Source of the DNA: Pogonophryne albipinna
Taxonomy: Eukaryota; Chordata; Actinopteri; Perciformes; Artedidraconidae
Direction of reading: 5' to 3'
Assembly: GCA_028583405.1 (NCBI GenBank)
Contig: CM053253.1
Span: forward strand, 4,443,708-4,507,707
Length of the DNA: 64,000 nt
In this document: positions 39,086 to 51,489 of the stretch, piece by piece
Layout: each line of letters starts with the position of its first letter
Numbering within the stretch: the first letter of the stretch is position 1
The notes under the pieces: generated by a model
Told to the model about the DNA's origin: nothing
Seen by the model: only the letters and a program-made list of their open reading frames with translations
Databases searched by the model: none
Program-made: the position numbers and the translations under genes

Positions 39086-39419
39086 ATGAAAACACAATTG
39101 TGCAAAATTAGCTTAAGTACAGGAACATATTAAAATAACTATATACATATAATGCAAAACACTTATTTTTTAAAATGCACACACACACACATGTTTTATT
39201 AAAGCAAAAGACACTGTGTAGCGGAGGTTAATGTAACGTTAGTTTAATATGCTGGTTAAATGCAACAACTTTTCGGTTTCACCGGTAGGATTTCTACGGT
39301 CTTGGTCATGCTGACTCATATGACTCAAATGACTCAAATGACTCGTATGATCCGGATCTCTTCAATGATTGACTCAGAAGACTCCGAGTCCATAAAATGA
39401 TCCGGATTTGCCATCTCTC
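38313..39419. mobile_element. hAT-type element with internal hairpin
   Basis: Ends TAGAGATGGGC and GCCATCTCTC. 8-bp duplication ATGGTAAG (38305-38312, 39420-39427). Both ends carry GATCCGGAT-type motifs. A large inverted repeat at about 38507-38760 pairs CCAGCAGACTCGTC with GACGAGTCTGCTGG. An (ATT)n run lies at 39041-39083. Confidence 0.85.
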
Positions 39420-39429
39420 ATGGTAAGAC

Positions 39430-41890
39430 GGGGCAGCGCGAGGTGCGTGCATCGCCCGATGCGCCACAGTTCCCTTCTTTGCGAGTGGAGCTGGTGGCGG
39501 TCCGGGGTGCACTGCATACATAAAATTATAGGCACATTGATCACGGGTGGGTAGTGGCAAGCAAGTGTAGAACAAAACTGTGTTTCATCGTTGTGATGAA
39601 CTCGATGGCAAGTGTATAGGCTGGTCCAGCGGGCTGGTCGTGTCGGACTACAGTTAACTGTGCTGTTGTTTGAGAGAAAGGGAAGAGGAAAAAGTCTGTG
39701 CGCTCCTGATCGGGGGGGGGCACAGCGCCACTAGATTAGAGTAGTGGTGTCGCAAGAGGATAAACTAGTTATCGCTCTTGGACGGTCTTCAGGCACCGAT
39801 CTAGGACTTGTATACAAGGGTGGACGCGCGAGTCAAGGCGCCCCACGAGAGATAATTCTCCACCCCCTCTGAAACCTCTTAATTCGGACTAAATTGAGCT
39901 GGATGAACTTTGCTGTCACGCTGGTGTTTGTTACGAGTTCATGTTTGTTTGTCTGATTGTTTGTATGGGGGGTCTATATTGGTTTGTCTACCCGCCGTCT
40001 TGTGTATGCTTTGTAACAACTAATAAGGAATCAGTCCATAGCCAGGGTAAAATGAACTAAACTTTAGTTATCTCACCAAAAGTAAATGACTTGGGAAAAA
40101 TAAATAATATAAAGATGTAAAGCAAAATTCTGGTAGTATAAAGGTGCTACAAAATGAAAATAAATAGCAAAAGAGTGTTTTTATGTCCTGCATCTGAGGA
40201 CATCAGAGGAAAATGTAAACAAGAAGCCCACTGTTCAGGGTGTGCGCTGTAAGAAGAAAAGAAGATGATATTGCTTTAAGAATCCATTCTTAAATGGTAT
40301 TGCTGGTAGAGATATGTTTGTGACCTTGTATGAACCCTATGCCCCGTCCTGCGCCCCGAGACCCTCAGAGGCATCACTGCTGGTCGTAAAGACCTGCCTG
40401 AGGAGATCAGGGTTGCAAAATCTGTCTGCTCAATTAGGTCAATGTTGTATTATTTGTTTCATTTATTCTTAATCTATGTATTGTATGGTAATAATGAATA
40501 AGAAACGTAATGTATTGAACACATTCCGAAACAAAGCAGATAAGACAGAACTAGACTCAGACATAATACTAATTATTGTTGAAACCTTTTGCGCTGTTGC
40601 TGCAAAATGGAAACTTTGTTGATTATCTATTCCAACTGGCCACTGGAGTCAGATCATTAATATAAGTTGAAGTTCAATTACAGTTTTAAAAATAGTTTAA
40701 CATTCTTTATTAAACTTTTATATTTCCAATGACCAGACATGTGTTGAATTGTGGTGATTAATATATTTTTGTCGGATCAGATTACACTTTTGCACTAAAC
40801 TACATTAATTAATTAATATTTTCAGATTATAAAGTATTGAATAATAAGATATGTCTACTATTATCACAGATAATGTTAATATCCTTAATCGTCCAGCAAT
40901 CAGGCTTAACAACACTACTCTTTAATGTATTATCCATGCACAGAAAGACCTAAAATGATGGTTCAAGTACTGGATTCATTTCAGTTTTGGCCCAAAACAA
41001 ATATTTATAATATTTCATATAACAATTATGTAGCATATTTGATCCTCAAATTAGAGAAGTATAATTTAAATAAATTGATATTCTATATTCAACATTAGAT
41101 AAACACAGAAGAATCCTTTCCAAGTACCATAAGTAGATGCTCAGGTAAGTATGGCTAATAATTGATAGACTTAATTTGGTACAGATCAGTGGTAGCATTT
41201 ACAAATGTAATAATTCAAGTTTTAAGAATGTTTAATCCTTCCTTTCCAGGTTTTTACAAAAGTCTTTGAATATTTGCCTAACTTTTCCTTTTCAGAGTTT
41301 GAACAATGTACTTGACTAAAATGAATGTATTGATTTGACTAAGTGCCTTACTCTTGACCAAAGCGTAATTAAGTAAACGTAAAAGTAATCCTAAAATTGA
41401 GGACACTGCACTTTTGCAGATTACAGATTGATAAAATCACAACTGTGAATTGTATACCTTAGCTGGATCTCTTAGGATCCTACGTTTTAAATGCTTTCGA
41501 CTAGTGATTGCCTTGAAGTAAATCTTTAAGCTGCAAGTTGGTTTTGATTTTTGATAAATGAGATTAACTAATGGTTAAATGATAAAAGATATTCAAAACA
41601 AATATGTTTGCTATTGTGCACCTGTGTTTTATGTGTGTTCATTATTATGCTTTTGACAAAAGATGATCCAAACACTGATGAGAGATGATTTTTCTATTAT
41701 GATTGGCTGTATCAATCATTGTAATTGAATGTTTCAATCTTATTATGTTGTTCTTAATGTGATTGTTATTGATGTAATTGATGTTGTGTAAGTCCACACT
41801 CAAATCTGAAGATTCCCATTGATTTAAGTATTGAACAAAATATTATTAGACTAAGGTTTTTAGATTATCAAAATTGATAAAAAGATAAGA
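39430..41890. other. No gene seen
   Basis: GC-richer start (39430-39900), then AT-rich sequence. The short open frames have no recognisable domain. Confidence 0.45.
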
Positions 41891-41892
41891 AC

Positions 41893-42250
41893 TGTTGGGG
41901 AAATATTTTCCAAGGCCCATAACTTTGACCCAGTTTATCAGTTCAAACTGTCCTGACTGAGCACACGCACCTCGTAACCTTGGCTGCTGCTCTCAGTGTT
42001 CTGTCTCCCTGTTCCTGCCTGTTGGTGTCAGCTGATAGAGGTGTTATGATTCTATCTTGTTATGCAGCATGTTGATGATTCTCTCTGAACTAGCTAAATA
42101 CACGGGTCTGGGCCGGGTAGAGTTCTTCAGATTTGACGTGGCAACTCTACCGTGAAGTCAGAACCTCTGGCTCTTGGACTTGTGATGTGAAGCTCCAAAT
42201 AAACCATCAGTGTTTGACATCAAAGCTCCTGCTCTTCCCGTGTCTCTTTC
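41893..42250 (+). mobile_element. Solo-LTR-like repeat, copy 2
   Basis: Matches 28415-28771 closely, lacking a short insert near 42190. Starts TGTTGGGGAAATATTTTCC. The right border may extend to about 42293 (TTTCCCTTACA), but is not proven. Confidence 0.5.
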
Positions 42251-42340
42251 CTGAGTCGGTGACTCCCACTGCATACACAGAAGTTTCCCTTACAGTTTCA
42301 GACATATTATATCATTAGATTACTATTAATCATTGATACA

Positions 42341-43822
42341 TTTAACCGCTAGAGCCAATGGAATCGAGGAAAAGTTCCACATACACGCACAGGTTACCAA
42401 ATAAGGAGTGAGAGTGACGCGTAGCCAAAACCGGAGTTGTGACACACTCTGGTGGCTGCCATTAGCAGCTAATTTTGATTCTCCGATTTTTGCATACAAA
42501 TTGAATTATGGATTATCAATACTTTTTTCAAAGTGACAGACACATTGGATTAACCTATGGATTAACCTTTAGCCGCGTCTTTTCTCGTTTTAATGCCATT
42601 GAACACGACTTTTGATCAGAATAACAGCTAAAGTGAGCATATCTCGTGTTTTGCTATACCTAAAGCTACTCGTGTGATGTCTGTATTTGCTTCCCCTGTC
42701 ACGAGTTCTGATCGCTCAGTGATGATCCTTATATATCTATAATCTGTGGACTCTCAGGATGTTATCTAATGGCGCGTTTCCACTGCAGCGGGTATCTCGC
42801 TTTAAGCGTGCCGAGCCGTGCGGGCCCCGTTTTTGGTTGCGTTTCCACTTGGCCTAGTACCGGCTAGCGGGTCCTAATTCACAGTTTTTCTGGCCCCATA
42901 AAATCGTGGTTCTAGGGCCAGGAACAACCAGGCTGAGTCGGGCTGAGTATGCTAAACTAGAGAGAGAATCGCTGGCAAGGGGGCTACAACTACAACATGA
43001 TGAACATATTTGACCGTGATTTAATTGTAATACACGTTTCAAAATGATGCCGAAGTAACAACATACTGATACCGGTTAGTAAAAACCATGAATTAATGCT
43101 TTGACAAGTCTGCAGACAGACGGCAGGCGAAAACCTTTTAAAATGCTTGTTTTCTAAATGGAGCTTGGCTATGCTAACGTTATATATGCTCCGACCGTCC
43201 ACACGCACAACAACGGCCTATACAGACATAAATAAACCAGCGACTGTATTCGCCCTGACACAGGCAGTCTGTGGTTTGTACTTGTTTAACTTTTGTCTAG
43301 TTTCTGAACAGATATGAAGAGCTGTGAGCTCTGAGTGCTAAGAGCTAACGGCTGTGTTGTTTTTCTGGGGCTCTCATTGAAGATGACGTCACGGCTCCGC
43401 CTACACTGCGTTACTATAGTTACTACCCCAGTTCCTAAACTGTAATGGAAGCGCAGCATTAAAGTGAGCCGGGCCTAATAAGGCCTAACCAAACCGAGCG
43501 AGGCCGAGCGAGGCCGAGCGAGGCCGAGCGAGGCCTGCAGTGGAAACGCGCCATAAGCTTGTTTGTGCAGATCTAATAAGTATATTGATCGGCATAGCTA
43601 GAGTTCTGTGCTAACGGCCTTAAGATTTTTTCGCTCGTGGCTAATTCAGAGGCTCAGCGTTAGCTTTGTGAAAAAAAAGGTCAGTTAGCTGAGTTTCTTC
43701 CCGTTACATGGATATGAAACATTCATAGTTTATTAAATATTAAGAAGCCCTCTCAGACGCTGTTTCCTGCAGATGATGCGTTTTTCCGCCCGGGGGCGGG
43801 TCGATGGGGTTCAACGGGTTAA
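42341..43822. mobile_element. Partial piggyBac-type element (9671 family) with nested PIF-type element
   Basis: The left part (AGAGCCAATGGAATCGA, GGATTAACCTATGGATTAAC) and the right part (TTTTTTCGCTCGTGGC, GTTAGCTGAGTTTCTTCCCG) follow the 10130-10760 region. It ends near TTAA (43819-43822). Confidence 0.6.
42770..43553. mobile_element. PIF/Harbinger-type MITE
   Basis: Perfect inverted ends TGGCGCGTTTCCACTGCAG, flanked by TAA (42767-42769, 43554-43556). GAGCGAGGCC repeats sit before the right end. The 3-bp TAA target is typical of PIF/Harbinger. No transposase. Confidence 0.88.
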
Positions 43823-44392
43823 AAGTAGGATTGTACTGTTGAAGTTGGTTGATGGGGCTTTCATTTTTAACTTGTAACTTTTATAAGCAACCTGATTATA
43901 ATTAAGGATTCATGTGAATACTATCATTTTCTTAAGTAATCAATTGGTTGTTTGTTTAGTTTATAAAATAAGCTAAATAGTGAGAAAAGCTGCCATAATT
44001 ACCCAGATGCCAAATGGAATCCAAACCCCAATATTATAACTAAAAGATAGAGAATATTAGAAGAATTAAAAGTAAAACTCAAATTATCTTCTCACTTTTC
44101 TTTCCACTGCCCTTTGCTTCTCTCTCTTTAAATTGTTTTATTATGTATTCATTTTGACTACTTTTGCTTTCTTTTGACAGTCAAAAGTACTGAAAGGAGG
44201 GAGAGTATGAGGACAGCGGTATGAATGACGCACACACATTTGTGTTTCATTGACATAATCAAATTTGAAGTACTGGAACATTATTCATTTTTATGACGTG
44301 ACAAAACTCTGGTGAAGGTGTGGTTAGGTTTAGAAAAAGACGAGGATTAGGGTTAAAGTAAATACTCGTTGCGATAATAAACACATGGTTAG

Positions 44393-44527
<135 letters not shown>

Positions 44528-44740
44528 CCTAGCATTACTATACTTGTGGGGACATAAATCTGTTTAAACAGTCACTTGTGGGGACTCGCCTCCCTTATGG
44601 GGACATAATGGAGGTCCCCATGAGGGGGATCATTAATTTTAGGGTGAAGACTTGGTTAGGATTAGGCATGTGTTGGTTATGGTTAAGGTTAGGATAAGTC
44701 TCCAGGAAATGCATGCAATCAATGTAATGTGTGTGTGTGA
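44528..44740 (+). repeat. Dispersed GGGGACATAA repeat, inverted partner A
   Basis: Contains TGTGGGGACATAAATCTGTT, CTCCCTTATGGGGACATAAT and GGTTATGGTTAAGGTTAGGA. The same sequence is reversed at 47868-48122. Confidence 0.85.
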
Positions 44741-44952
44741 CACATTTCAAAAAACTTCTCAGCTGTTGCAACTCCACTCAACAATCTTATCTTGACCAAA
44801 CTACAATGTTTTTCAAATTCCTAGCGCCAACTACTGCCATCAGGAAACTACTACCATCAAACTTTAATAAAGTTAATCAGATCCACCTCTAACTTTGCCC
44901 GTGAAGTCTATACATATGCACACTGAAAAAAACTGAAACTGTTAGGTTAGTT

Positions 44953-45006
44953 GAAAGCAATGATATTAAGTTAAACCTATATGAACTTAACATCATTGCT
45001 TTCAAC
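44953..45006. repeat. Short hairpin
   Basis: AGTTGAAAGCAATGATATTA and, after an 11-nt loop region, its near-complement ending CATTGCTTTCAACT. Arms of about 24 bp with one mismatch. Confidence 0.8.
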
Positions 45007-45239
45007 TGTGGATGTGAATCTGCAGCGTTGCGTTCTTCACGATGAAACAGGAAGTGGTTCTGACTTCACTAGACATTGTACCAAAAAACTGTAATACACT
45101 TCTATACAAATATCAATCATCTAAATTATTATTAGATAAATACTCTTTTCGTTTTTCCTGAGCAATCCTTCTGCATTTTGATCATGTGTTTAACTTGTCT
45201 GGTCACTAAACACTTTATTATTGTCTATTTTTGTCTATT

Positions 45240-45320
45240 ACGTCTCTTGTAGCTCTTCGGGATTACTGTTAGCAATGAAAGGTGCTTTACAAATAACATT
45301 TATTATTATTCCTGTTATTG
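45240..45320 (+). mobile_element. L2-like LINE 3' tail fragment
   Basis: GCAATGAAAGGTGCTTTACA followed by ATTTATTATTATT, like the 3' end of L2-type LINEs. Confidence 0.4.
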
Positions 45321-45420
45321 TTATTCTAGCTGCCTTGATATTTCTTAGATGTTTTTGCTGCGGTGTTTCTGTACAATTGAAATGTGAAAGTTGGACACCA
45401 GTGACTTCTTTTGTTCAAGC

Positions 45421-46231
45421 TAGAGATGTCCCGATCCGATCACGTGATCGGGGATCGGAGCCGATCACGTGATTTTCAAAAGATCGGGATCGGGAGAAAA
45501 AAAATCGAGGATCGGGATTTTTTTTTTTTTTTTATAATTTTTTTTAATTTTATTTAATGTTACAAAACAAAAATGACCATGTTCACGTCTTAAAGTCACC
45601 CTGAGGCCTTAGTTTTGGTTTGAAATGACACAACATCATGTATGTGTTGCTTCTTTTGGGCTTGTTTTCAGACCTGGTTGCTTATTTCTCTCAAAGCTGG
45701 CAACAGAGTGGGCGCGCAGTGTCTAGCAGTAAGCTAACGAGAGGCTATGTTCAGCTGGTGACTCGGGAGTCGGGACAGAGAAAATGTCAGGAGTTTGGAA
45801 GTATTATAAAATTGAAAGCGAGGGCAGTGTAACAGCCAGATGCAATGTTTGCAAGGCAGAGGTTCCGCGTGGTGGAAAGAACAACGCTACGTTCAACACG
45901 ACCAATCTAATACGCCACCTGAGAAACAAACACCAACAACAACAGGACGAGTACACAGCGGCCACTCAGGTAACGGCACTGAAACAACCGACACTTTCAG
46001 AGACTTTTAAAAGGAAAGAGAAACTGCCCCAGAACAGTGAAAAGGCCAAAAGAATAACAGCCAAGATAGCTGAACTCATCGCGTTGGATGACCAGCCGTT
46101 ATCTGTTACCTTTTTTTTCTCTTAATGCATTGCATAAAGATCGGATCGGGAAAAATCGGTATCGGCAGATTGTCAAAATCAAATGATCGGAATCGGATCG
46201 GGAGCAAAAAAATGTGATCGGGACATCCCTA
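45421..46231 (+). mobile_element. hAT-type element, internally deleted, keeping the BED-finger exon
   Basis: Ends TAGAGATGTCCCGATCC and inverted TAGGGATGTCCCGATC. Perfect 8-bp duplication GTTCAAGC (45413-45420, 46232-46239). Carries the BED zinc-finger frame at 45784-46125 but no catalytic domain. Confidence 0.93.
45784..46125 (+). pseudogene. hAT transposase fragment, BED zinc finger only
   Basis: The 113-codon frame starts MSGVWKYYKIE. It shows a BED-type finger with C20-x2-C23 and H45-x4-H50 (CNVC ... HLRNKH), then a linker with TLSETFKRKEK and ending LIALDDQPLSV before a junction into the element's right end. ZBED1-like hAT transposases continue after this point with the RNase-H-like core, so about 80% of the protein is missing. 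If translated, it would be a DNA-binding domain only. It could act as a repressor of related elements, but that is inference. Confidence 0.8.
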
Positions 46232-46828
46232 GTTCAAGCCCGATTGTTTTCTGGACTCCTTTCCCTTACTGTACTTCAATCCATGTGAATAACAAAATAC
46301 AGGTGAAAGATGAAGTTTAAGGTACAGTTTTTTACAGTAGTAAAGCTGTACTTCATGACGTTTTGGTTGCAAATCAGCACGATGGGTTGTAGCTACAGCA
46401 GTGAGCTAATATTACACATTCAATCGTGGAAAGTTTGTGGTGATTTGCTGCGAGGAAAACCATACAGATAGTGCTGTATCCTCATGGTTGATTCTACTTA
46501 TTATGGGTGGCTTTGGATGAAAGGGTCAGCTATAAGGAAATGTACAAAAAGGATTGATGTGGGTAAGTTTCAATACTTGTACTGGTACATTTCAGTCAGT
46601 ACCTTGAGTACAGATGCACAGCCACACCCTTCACAACCAAGGAGCTCATTTGTCATTAGGAACTTGTAGTTATGCTCACAAAAAATAGAGAAAATCCCCA
46701 ATCTGTTAGATGCAGTTAAAGCTTTGTCCTTCGTCAAACAGCTTTACAAATGATCTCGCACCTTAAAATATGCTTTTGTTTGTTTAGTTTTCTACAGATG
46801 TCTTATTGTATTTGTTGCCTGGTAGCCT

Positions 46829-46880
46829 GTAGAAGAAGAAGAAGAAGAAGAAGAAGAAGAAGAAGAAGAAGAAGAAGAAG
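46829..46880. repeat. (GAA)n microsatellite
   Basis: About 17 AGA units. The flanks 46240-46828 and 46881-47785 show no gene. Confidence 0.9.
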
Positions 46881-47787
46881 AGACGCTGAGGTCTGAAATC
46901 TGTGATCAATGAAGAGAAAACCACATCATGGACAGGGAGGAGTCACAGCTGTGAGTTACAAGTTCCCAACACACACTCAAGCTGGGCCCCGGGGACAGAA
47001 GACTGGGATAACTGGACCAGAAACACGACAAACAGGTTTTCTGTCAGTAAACAGCTTACAAAGACTGCTTATCTACAACTGAGTTAACCTTTTCAACATA
47101 ACTTCTCTCCATTATTCTAGCAATACACCATCTGTTACAGCTGACTCTTAAAATACCCTTAAATGCATCCTTGTTTCCCTTTATCCCTACTTCTCCTTAA
47201 AACTTAGAAAAGCTAATTTAAGGAAATGTGTTTTATTGAAATCAGACGTCTTTCCCCTATCGGACGTCAAGCAAAGCGACATCAGTTTCTAAAGACTCAT
47301 GCAAGAATCTCAACTTTTCTCTTGTGCTTTTCTGAATGATTCACAAATTCTTTAATCGTTTTTTCTTTTATATTTGTCTGCCAATGTTGAATCAGAGTAG
47401 GAAATCCTTTACTCGTCCCACAGCGGGGAAATTAACATTCTTACAGAAGAGGATCGAAGATAAAAGCCAAAATATATTAAATAGGGGAGCAAGCTCACTT
47501 TATTAAAATAAAATCAATAGTAGCAATTAGAGACTCGCGATGTGAACGCTTTCGTAAAGGCTGTGTTTTCATACTTTCGGCCAAGTACATCACATCATAA
47601 CACACACCCAGCTGTACCCACAGACTCACATTTCACTGTACAACACATTCCAAAGAGTGTGTGAGCACGCATGAGGGTTGGATGTATGAAACTGAATCCT
47701 GTGGGTCACCGTTTGCTGCGTTACACCGACCTCATGTTGTCAGTCTGCAGGGGGGAGACTCCGCACATGTGTGTCCTGACCTCCATG

Positions 47788-47789
<2 letters not shown>

Positions 47790-47846
<57 letters not shown>
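47790..47846. repeat. (CA)n microsatellite
   Basis: About 28 CA units beside the reversed dispersed repeat. Confidence 0.95.
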
Positions 47847-47849
<3 letters not shown>

Positions 47850-47867
47850 CATGTATACATCACTTCA

Positions 47868-48122
47868 GGGGACATTACATTGACTTAGATGCATTTCCTG
47901 GAGACTTATCCTAACCTTAACCATAACCAACACATGCCTAACCCTAACCCTTACCCTTAACCTTACCCTAACCCTAACCCTAAACCTAAACCTTACCAAG
48001 TGTTCACCCTAAAATTAGTGATTCCCCTCATGGAGACCTCCATTATGTCCCCATAAGGGAGGTGAGTCCCCACACGTGACTGTGTAAACAGATTTAGGTC
48101 CCCACAAGTATAGTAATGCTAG
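47868..48122 (-). repeat. Dispersed GGGGACATAA repeat, inverted partner B, with telomere-like insert
   Basis: Reversed copy of 44528-44740. It contains an expanded CCCTAA-like stretch (about 47936-47998) where partner A has only one or two TTAGG motifs. Confidence 0.85.
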
Positions 48123-48123
48123 C

Positions 48124-48125
<2 letters not shown>

Positions 48126-48191
<66 letters not shown>
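48126..48191. repeat. (CA)n microsatellite
   Basis: About 33 CA units on the far side of repeat B. From 48192 to 49290 no gene is seen. Confidence 0.95.
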
Positions 48192-48192
<1 letters not shown>

Positions 48193-49563
48193 CAATGTTG
48201 TCATCTGAGGGTTGTTAAGACCTTGCATTGACATAATAACATTATAACCGTACATCTGAGTTTATTTAAAAGTGTCCATGTTGTAAGTCCACGTTACGAT
48301 GTTACCTGTTTGTAGTGACAACTTTGATATAAACACTATTTATAGCATAAGAACTTCTTATTTTCCAATTGTATTTGATAGACGAGGCATCCAAAGTGCT
48401 CAAATATATTAAAATGAGTAACACACTATAAAAGTACATTTCCATCCGCCTTCATATTTTCAATTTGTGTATAAAAAGAACCTACATTTAAAGAAAATCG
48501 CAAACGTTGTTGCTGTTGTTTGAATTAATGATGAAGCACGTGCCTTAAAGAGATGAGATCAGAGTGGAGCGATGAGGAGTCTGGACCCTGCCTAACATTA
48601 ATTACACTAACAAACAGAGATGTCATTTTCCCATAATGTTTTCCAGGTGTTGAGCTTCGACTGCAGCTATTTTAATGACCTCATGTCCTTGTATTCTCTT
48701 CTTCTGTAGTGCTTTACACTTAGGGTTTATTTGCGGAAACAAATAGAGGCCAATCGGATTGTATTTTTTCCTTAAAGCTTTTGTGCTCTCCAGGGACAGC
48801 TTTTATCTGTTTTTGCAAATGAACACTTCTCCTCTGTCAAGTGGATGTAAAAACACATTGATTGGCAATTTCTTTGACTGGTTTTCTTTAAATGTGTTAA
48901 TGTTGCAATTTCGATGGAAACTGAAAGTAAAACTAGTCTTGATTGTAAATTCCTCAAAAATATAATTAAAGGTTGTAGTTGTTTCCCCCTTAAGACTTAA
49001 ACTGATTCAGGAACTGCCAAAATGAACATTGTTCGGCTCAATTATTTAATTCCTGGCAGTTCAGATGAGAAATTCCACAATAGTTCACGGTCGGGGACAA
49101 AGATGACTAGATCAAGAAGCTTCAAATCATTTTCACACTTCGAGACAACAATATTGTTCATGATGATATCGACTGTAATTGAAATACAGTGAGAACAAGA
49201 TCTTTACATTTAAAGCAACACTTAAAACAAAAACAATCAAAAGATAACAAAGGAAACATTTCAAGACAGACAACAGTTTCGTGGATCACATCCTCTAAGG
49301 CAGCGATACTCAACCCGCGGCTCGCGAGCCGCATGCGGCTCCTTTAAGACTAGTTGCGGCTCTTTTATGTCCCACTTAAAAAAATTTTTTTGAAAAAAAG
49401 AACATTGTCAGCAGAATTCATCAACATTTCATTATCACTCACAAGTCACACATCAGTCATCACACACATCAGTCTATTAAGCCGCCCCCCCCCCCCATCC
49501 CTCTGAACAACCAATCACAAATTATTTCAGGTTTCGCGCTCTGATTGCAGGTGCGTGAAATAA

Positions 49564-51465
49564 TTGCTCCGTCACACTGGGAAAACTAGCTTACAGCACG
49601 ATGCAAAAATGGCAAAGGAATATAGGAAACGAAAATATGAAGAGGAATATCGAACATTTAAAGAGGACTGGGAACTCGAGTTTTTCTTCGTCTCCACCGG
49701 TTCGGGAAAATGCATCTGCCTGCTTTGTGACAACGTCATTTCACAATTTAAAAGGTCCAATTTGCAGCGCCATCACGACACAAAACACCCGAAGTTCAGT
49801 ACCGACTTTCCGAAAGGTGGAGAGCTGAGGGCGGAAAAGCTGGCGAGACTCAAACAGAACCGAACTGCTCAAAAAAACGTATTCCACACTAATACGAGTG
49901 AAAGAGCGACCGAGGCATCCTACAAAATCACACATGAACTGATGAAAAAGATGAAGCCATATACTGATGGAGAAATGGTGAAGGATTGCATACTGCTGGC
50001 TTGTTCAACATTGTTTCCTGAGAAAAAAGACCTGGAACGAGAGGCAAAAAAAATTCAACTGTCGGATTCTACTGTAGCTAGGAGGGCATCAGACATTTCA
50101 GAGAACATTGCACATACTCTTAAGGACAAACTGTCATCCGCTGAGTTTGTCAGCCTTGCAATGGACAAAAGCTTGGATATCAATGACACGCCACAATTAC
50201 TCATCTTTATCCGAGCGATCAACAGTAAGTTTGACATTACAGAAGAACTGCTTGACATGGTTTCACTGGAAAATGGAACAACGGGCATTGAAATAAAAAA
50301 CGCTGTGCTGGAAACATTAGAAAAGTTTAACATTGGACCAGAAAAAATCACAGCATTCACAACAGATGGCGCACCGGCGATGCTTGGCAAGAGGAACGGA
50401 GCCGTGGCTTTGCTGAAAGAAACGCTGAAAAACGGCGGGGTTGCTGCTGAGGGTATTTTCTCATACCATTGTATTGTGCATCAACAAGCCTTGTTTGCTA
50501 AGTTCAAATGTCTGAATGAAGTGATGGCAAATGTAATCGAAGTGGTTAATTATATCAGGGCCTGTGCAAGAAACCACTTAAATTTTAAACTGCTGTGTGA
50601 GGAGTTTGACACTCACTATGGAGATTTGGTGTTACACACCGAGATCAGATGGCTGTCTAAAGGACGTATGCTTGCACATTTCATGGACCTGCTTGAACCC
50701 CTGAAATCCTTCATTGTCGGCCATGGGGAGACTTCCCGATTTTCCTTTTTGGATGATAAAGAGTGGGTGCTGTCTGTTGCGTTCCTGTGTGACATTACGC
50801 AGCACTTGAACGAACTTAATATCAAGACGCAGGGAAGAAACAAGACCGTGTATGAGCTCTACACGGCTGTCAGAGTATTTTCTGACAAACTGGATGTACT
50901 CGAACAAAGTGTCCGTGGTTCTGATTACCGTTTCTTCCCCACCGTGCAGAAAGTGATGGCGATGCATGCAGACGCTCTCCTGCACTTTCAATCACAATTC
51001 TGTGACGTGCTAACTGAGCTCAAGCAAAACTACACATCAAGATTCCACGACTTCAAGGACCATAGCAATATTTTTCTACTTGTGAATAACCCATTCCTGA
51101 TTGAGGTCAATGAAATGAAGCAAATAAGCGACCAGCTCGGACTTGTGCAGCTTCAAATGGAGTTTGTGGAGTTAAAGAGCTCAGATGAACTTCAGCGTCA
51201 GTTTCGGATTACAGATGTCGTGGACTTTTGGAAACTGGTGGGGCATCTACCAAATATCTCCAGACTGGCAAGACGCATCATCTCAATGTTTCCGTCCACA
51301 TACCGGTGTGAAGCAGCATTCTCTGCGCTCTCAAAAATAAAATGTCGCAACCGAAACAGATTGAGTCTGCAGCACACAACAGAGGCCCTTCGGATCGCCG
51401 TTTCCAGCGCAGAGCCCGACTTCAAATCACTTGTGCGGCAGAAGGAGTGTCAGAAATCACATTGA
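49564..51465 (+). CDS. hAT transposase (FAM200/ZBED5/GTF2IRD2-like), full length
   Basis: Cuts and rejoins DNA at the element's ends. The frame is 633 codons. The likelier start is the second ATG at 49609 (MAKEYRKRKYEEEY), giving 618 aa. Seen: an N-terminal zinc finger (C52-x2-C55 ... H70-x4-H75); an RNase-H-like core with D201 in AMDKSLD and D268 in TTDGAPAM; a CIVHQ motif (C303, H306); IRWLSKGR near 361-368; and a C-terminal dimerisation region with E583 in TYRCEAAFS followed by ALRIAV. The DDE-type residues expected of hAT enzymes are thus all present. There is no frameshift or stop. Teleost annotations often label such genes GTF2IRD2-like or FAM200-like. Its own terminal repeats and target duplication show that it is a transposon gene and not a domesticated host gene. 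Confidence 0.93.
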   Translation: MLRHTGKTSLQHDAKMAKEYRKRKYEEEYRTFKEDWELEFFFVSTGSGKCICLLCDNVISQFKRSNLQRHHDTKHPKFSTDFPKGGELRAEKLARLKQNRTAQKNVFHTNTSERATEASYKITHELMKKMKPYTDGEMVKDCILLACSTLFPEKKDLEREAKKIQLSDSTVARRASDISENIAHTLKDKLSSAEFVSLAMDKSLDINDTPQLLIFIRAINSKFDITEELLDMVSLENGTTGIEIKNAVLETLEKFNIGPEKITAFTTDGAPAMLGKRNGAVALLKETLKNGGVAAEGIFSYHCIVHQQALFAKFKCLNEVMANVIEVVNYIRACARNHLNFKLLCEEFDTHYGDLVLHTEIRWLSKGRMLAHFMDLLEPLKSFIVGHGETSRFSFLDDKEWVLSVAFLCDITQHLNELNIKTQGRNKTVYELYTAVRVFSDKLDVLEQSVRGSDYRFFPTVQKVMAMHADALLHFQSQFCDVLTELKQNYTSRFHDFKDHSNIFLLVNNPFLIEVNEMKQISDQLGLVQLQMEFVELKSSDELQRQFRITDVVDFWKLVGHLPNISRLARRIISMFPSTYRCEAAFSALSKIKCRNRNRLSLQHTTEALRIAVSSAEPDFKSLVRQKECQKSH

Positions 51466-51489
51466 GTGTGAAGTAAGTACAACATTACT

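Noticed and set aside
47936..47998. Chromosome-fusion telomere scar
   Set aside because: The telomere-like units are imperfect and lie inside a dispersed repeat whose other copy has the same motifs at low number.
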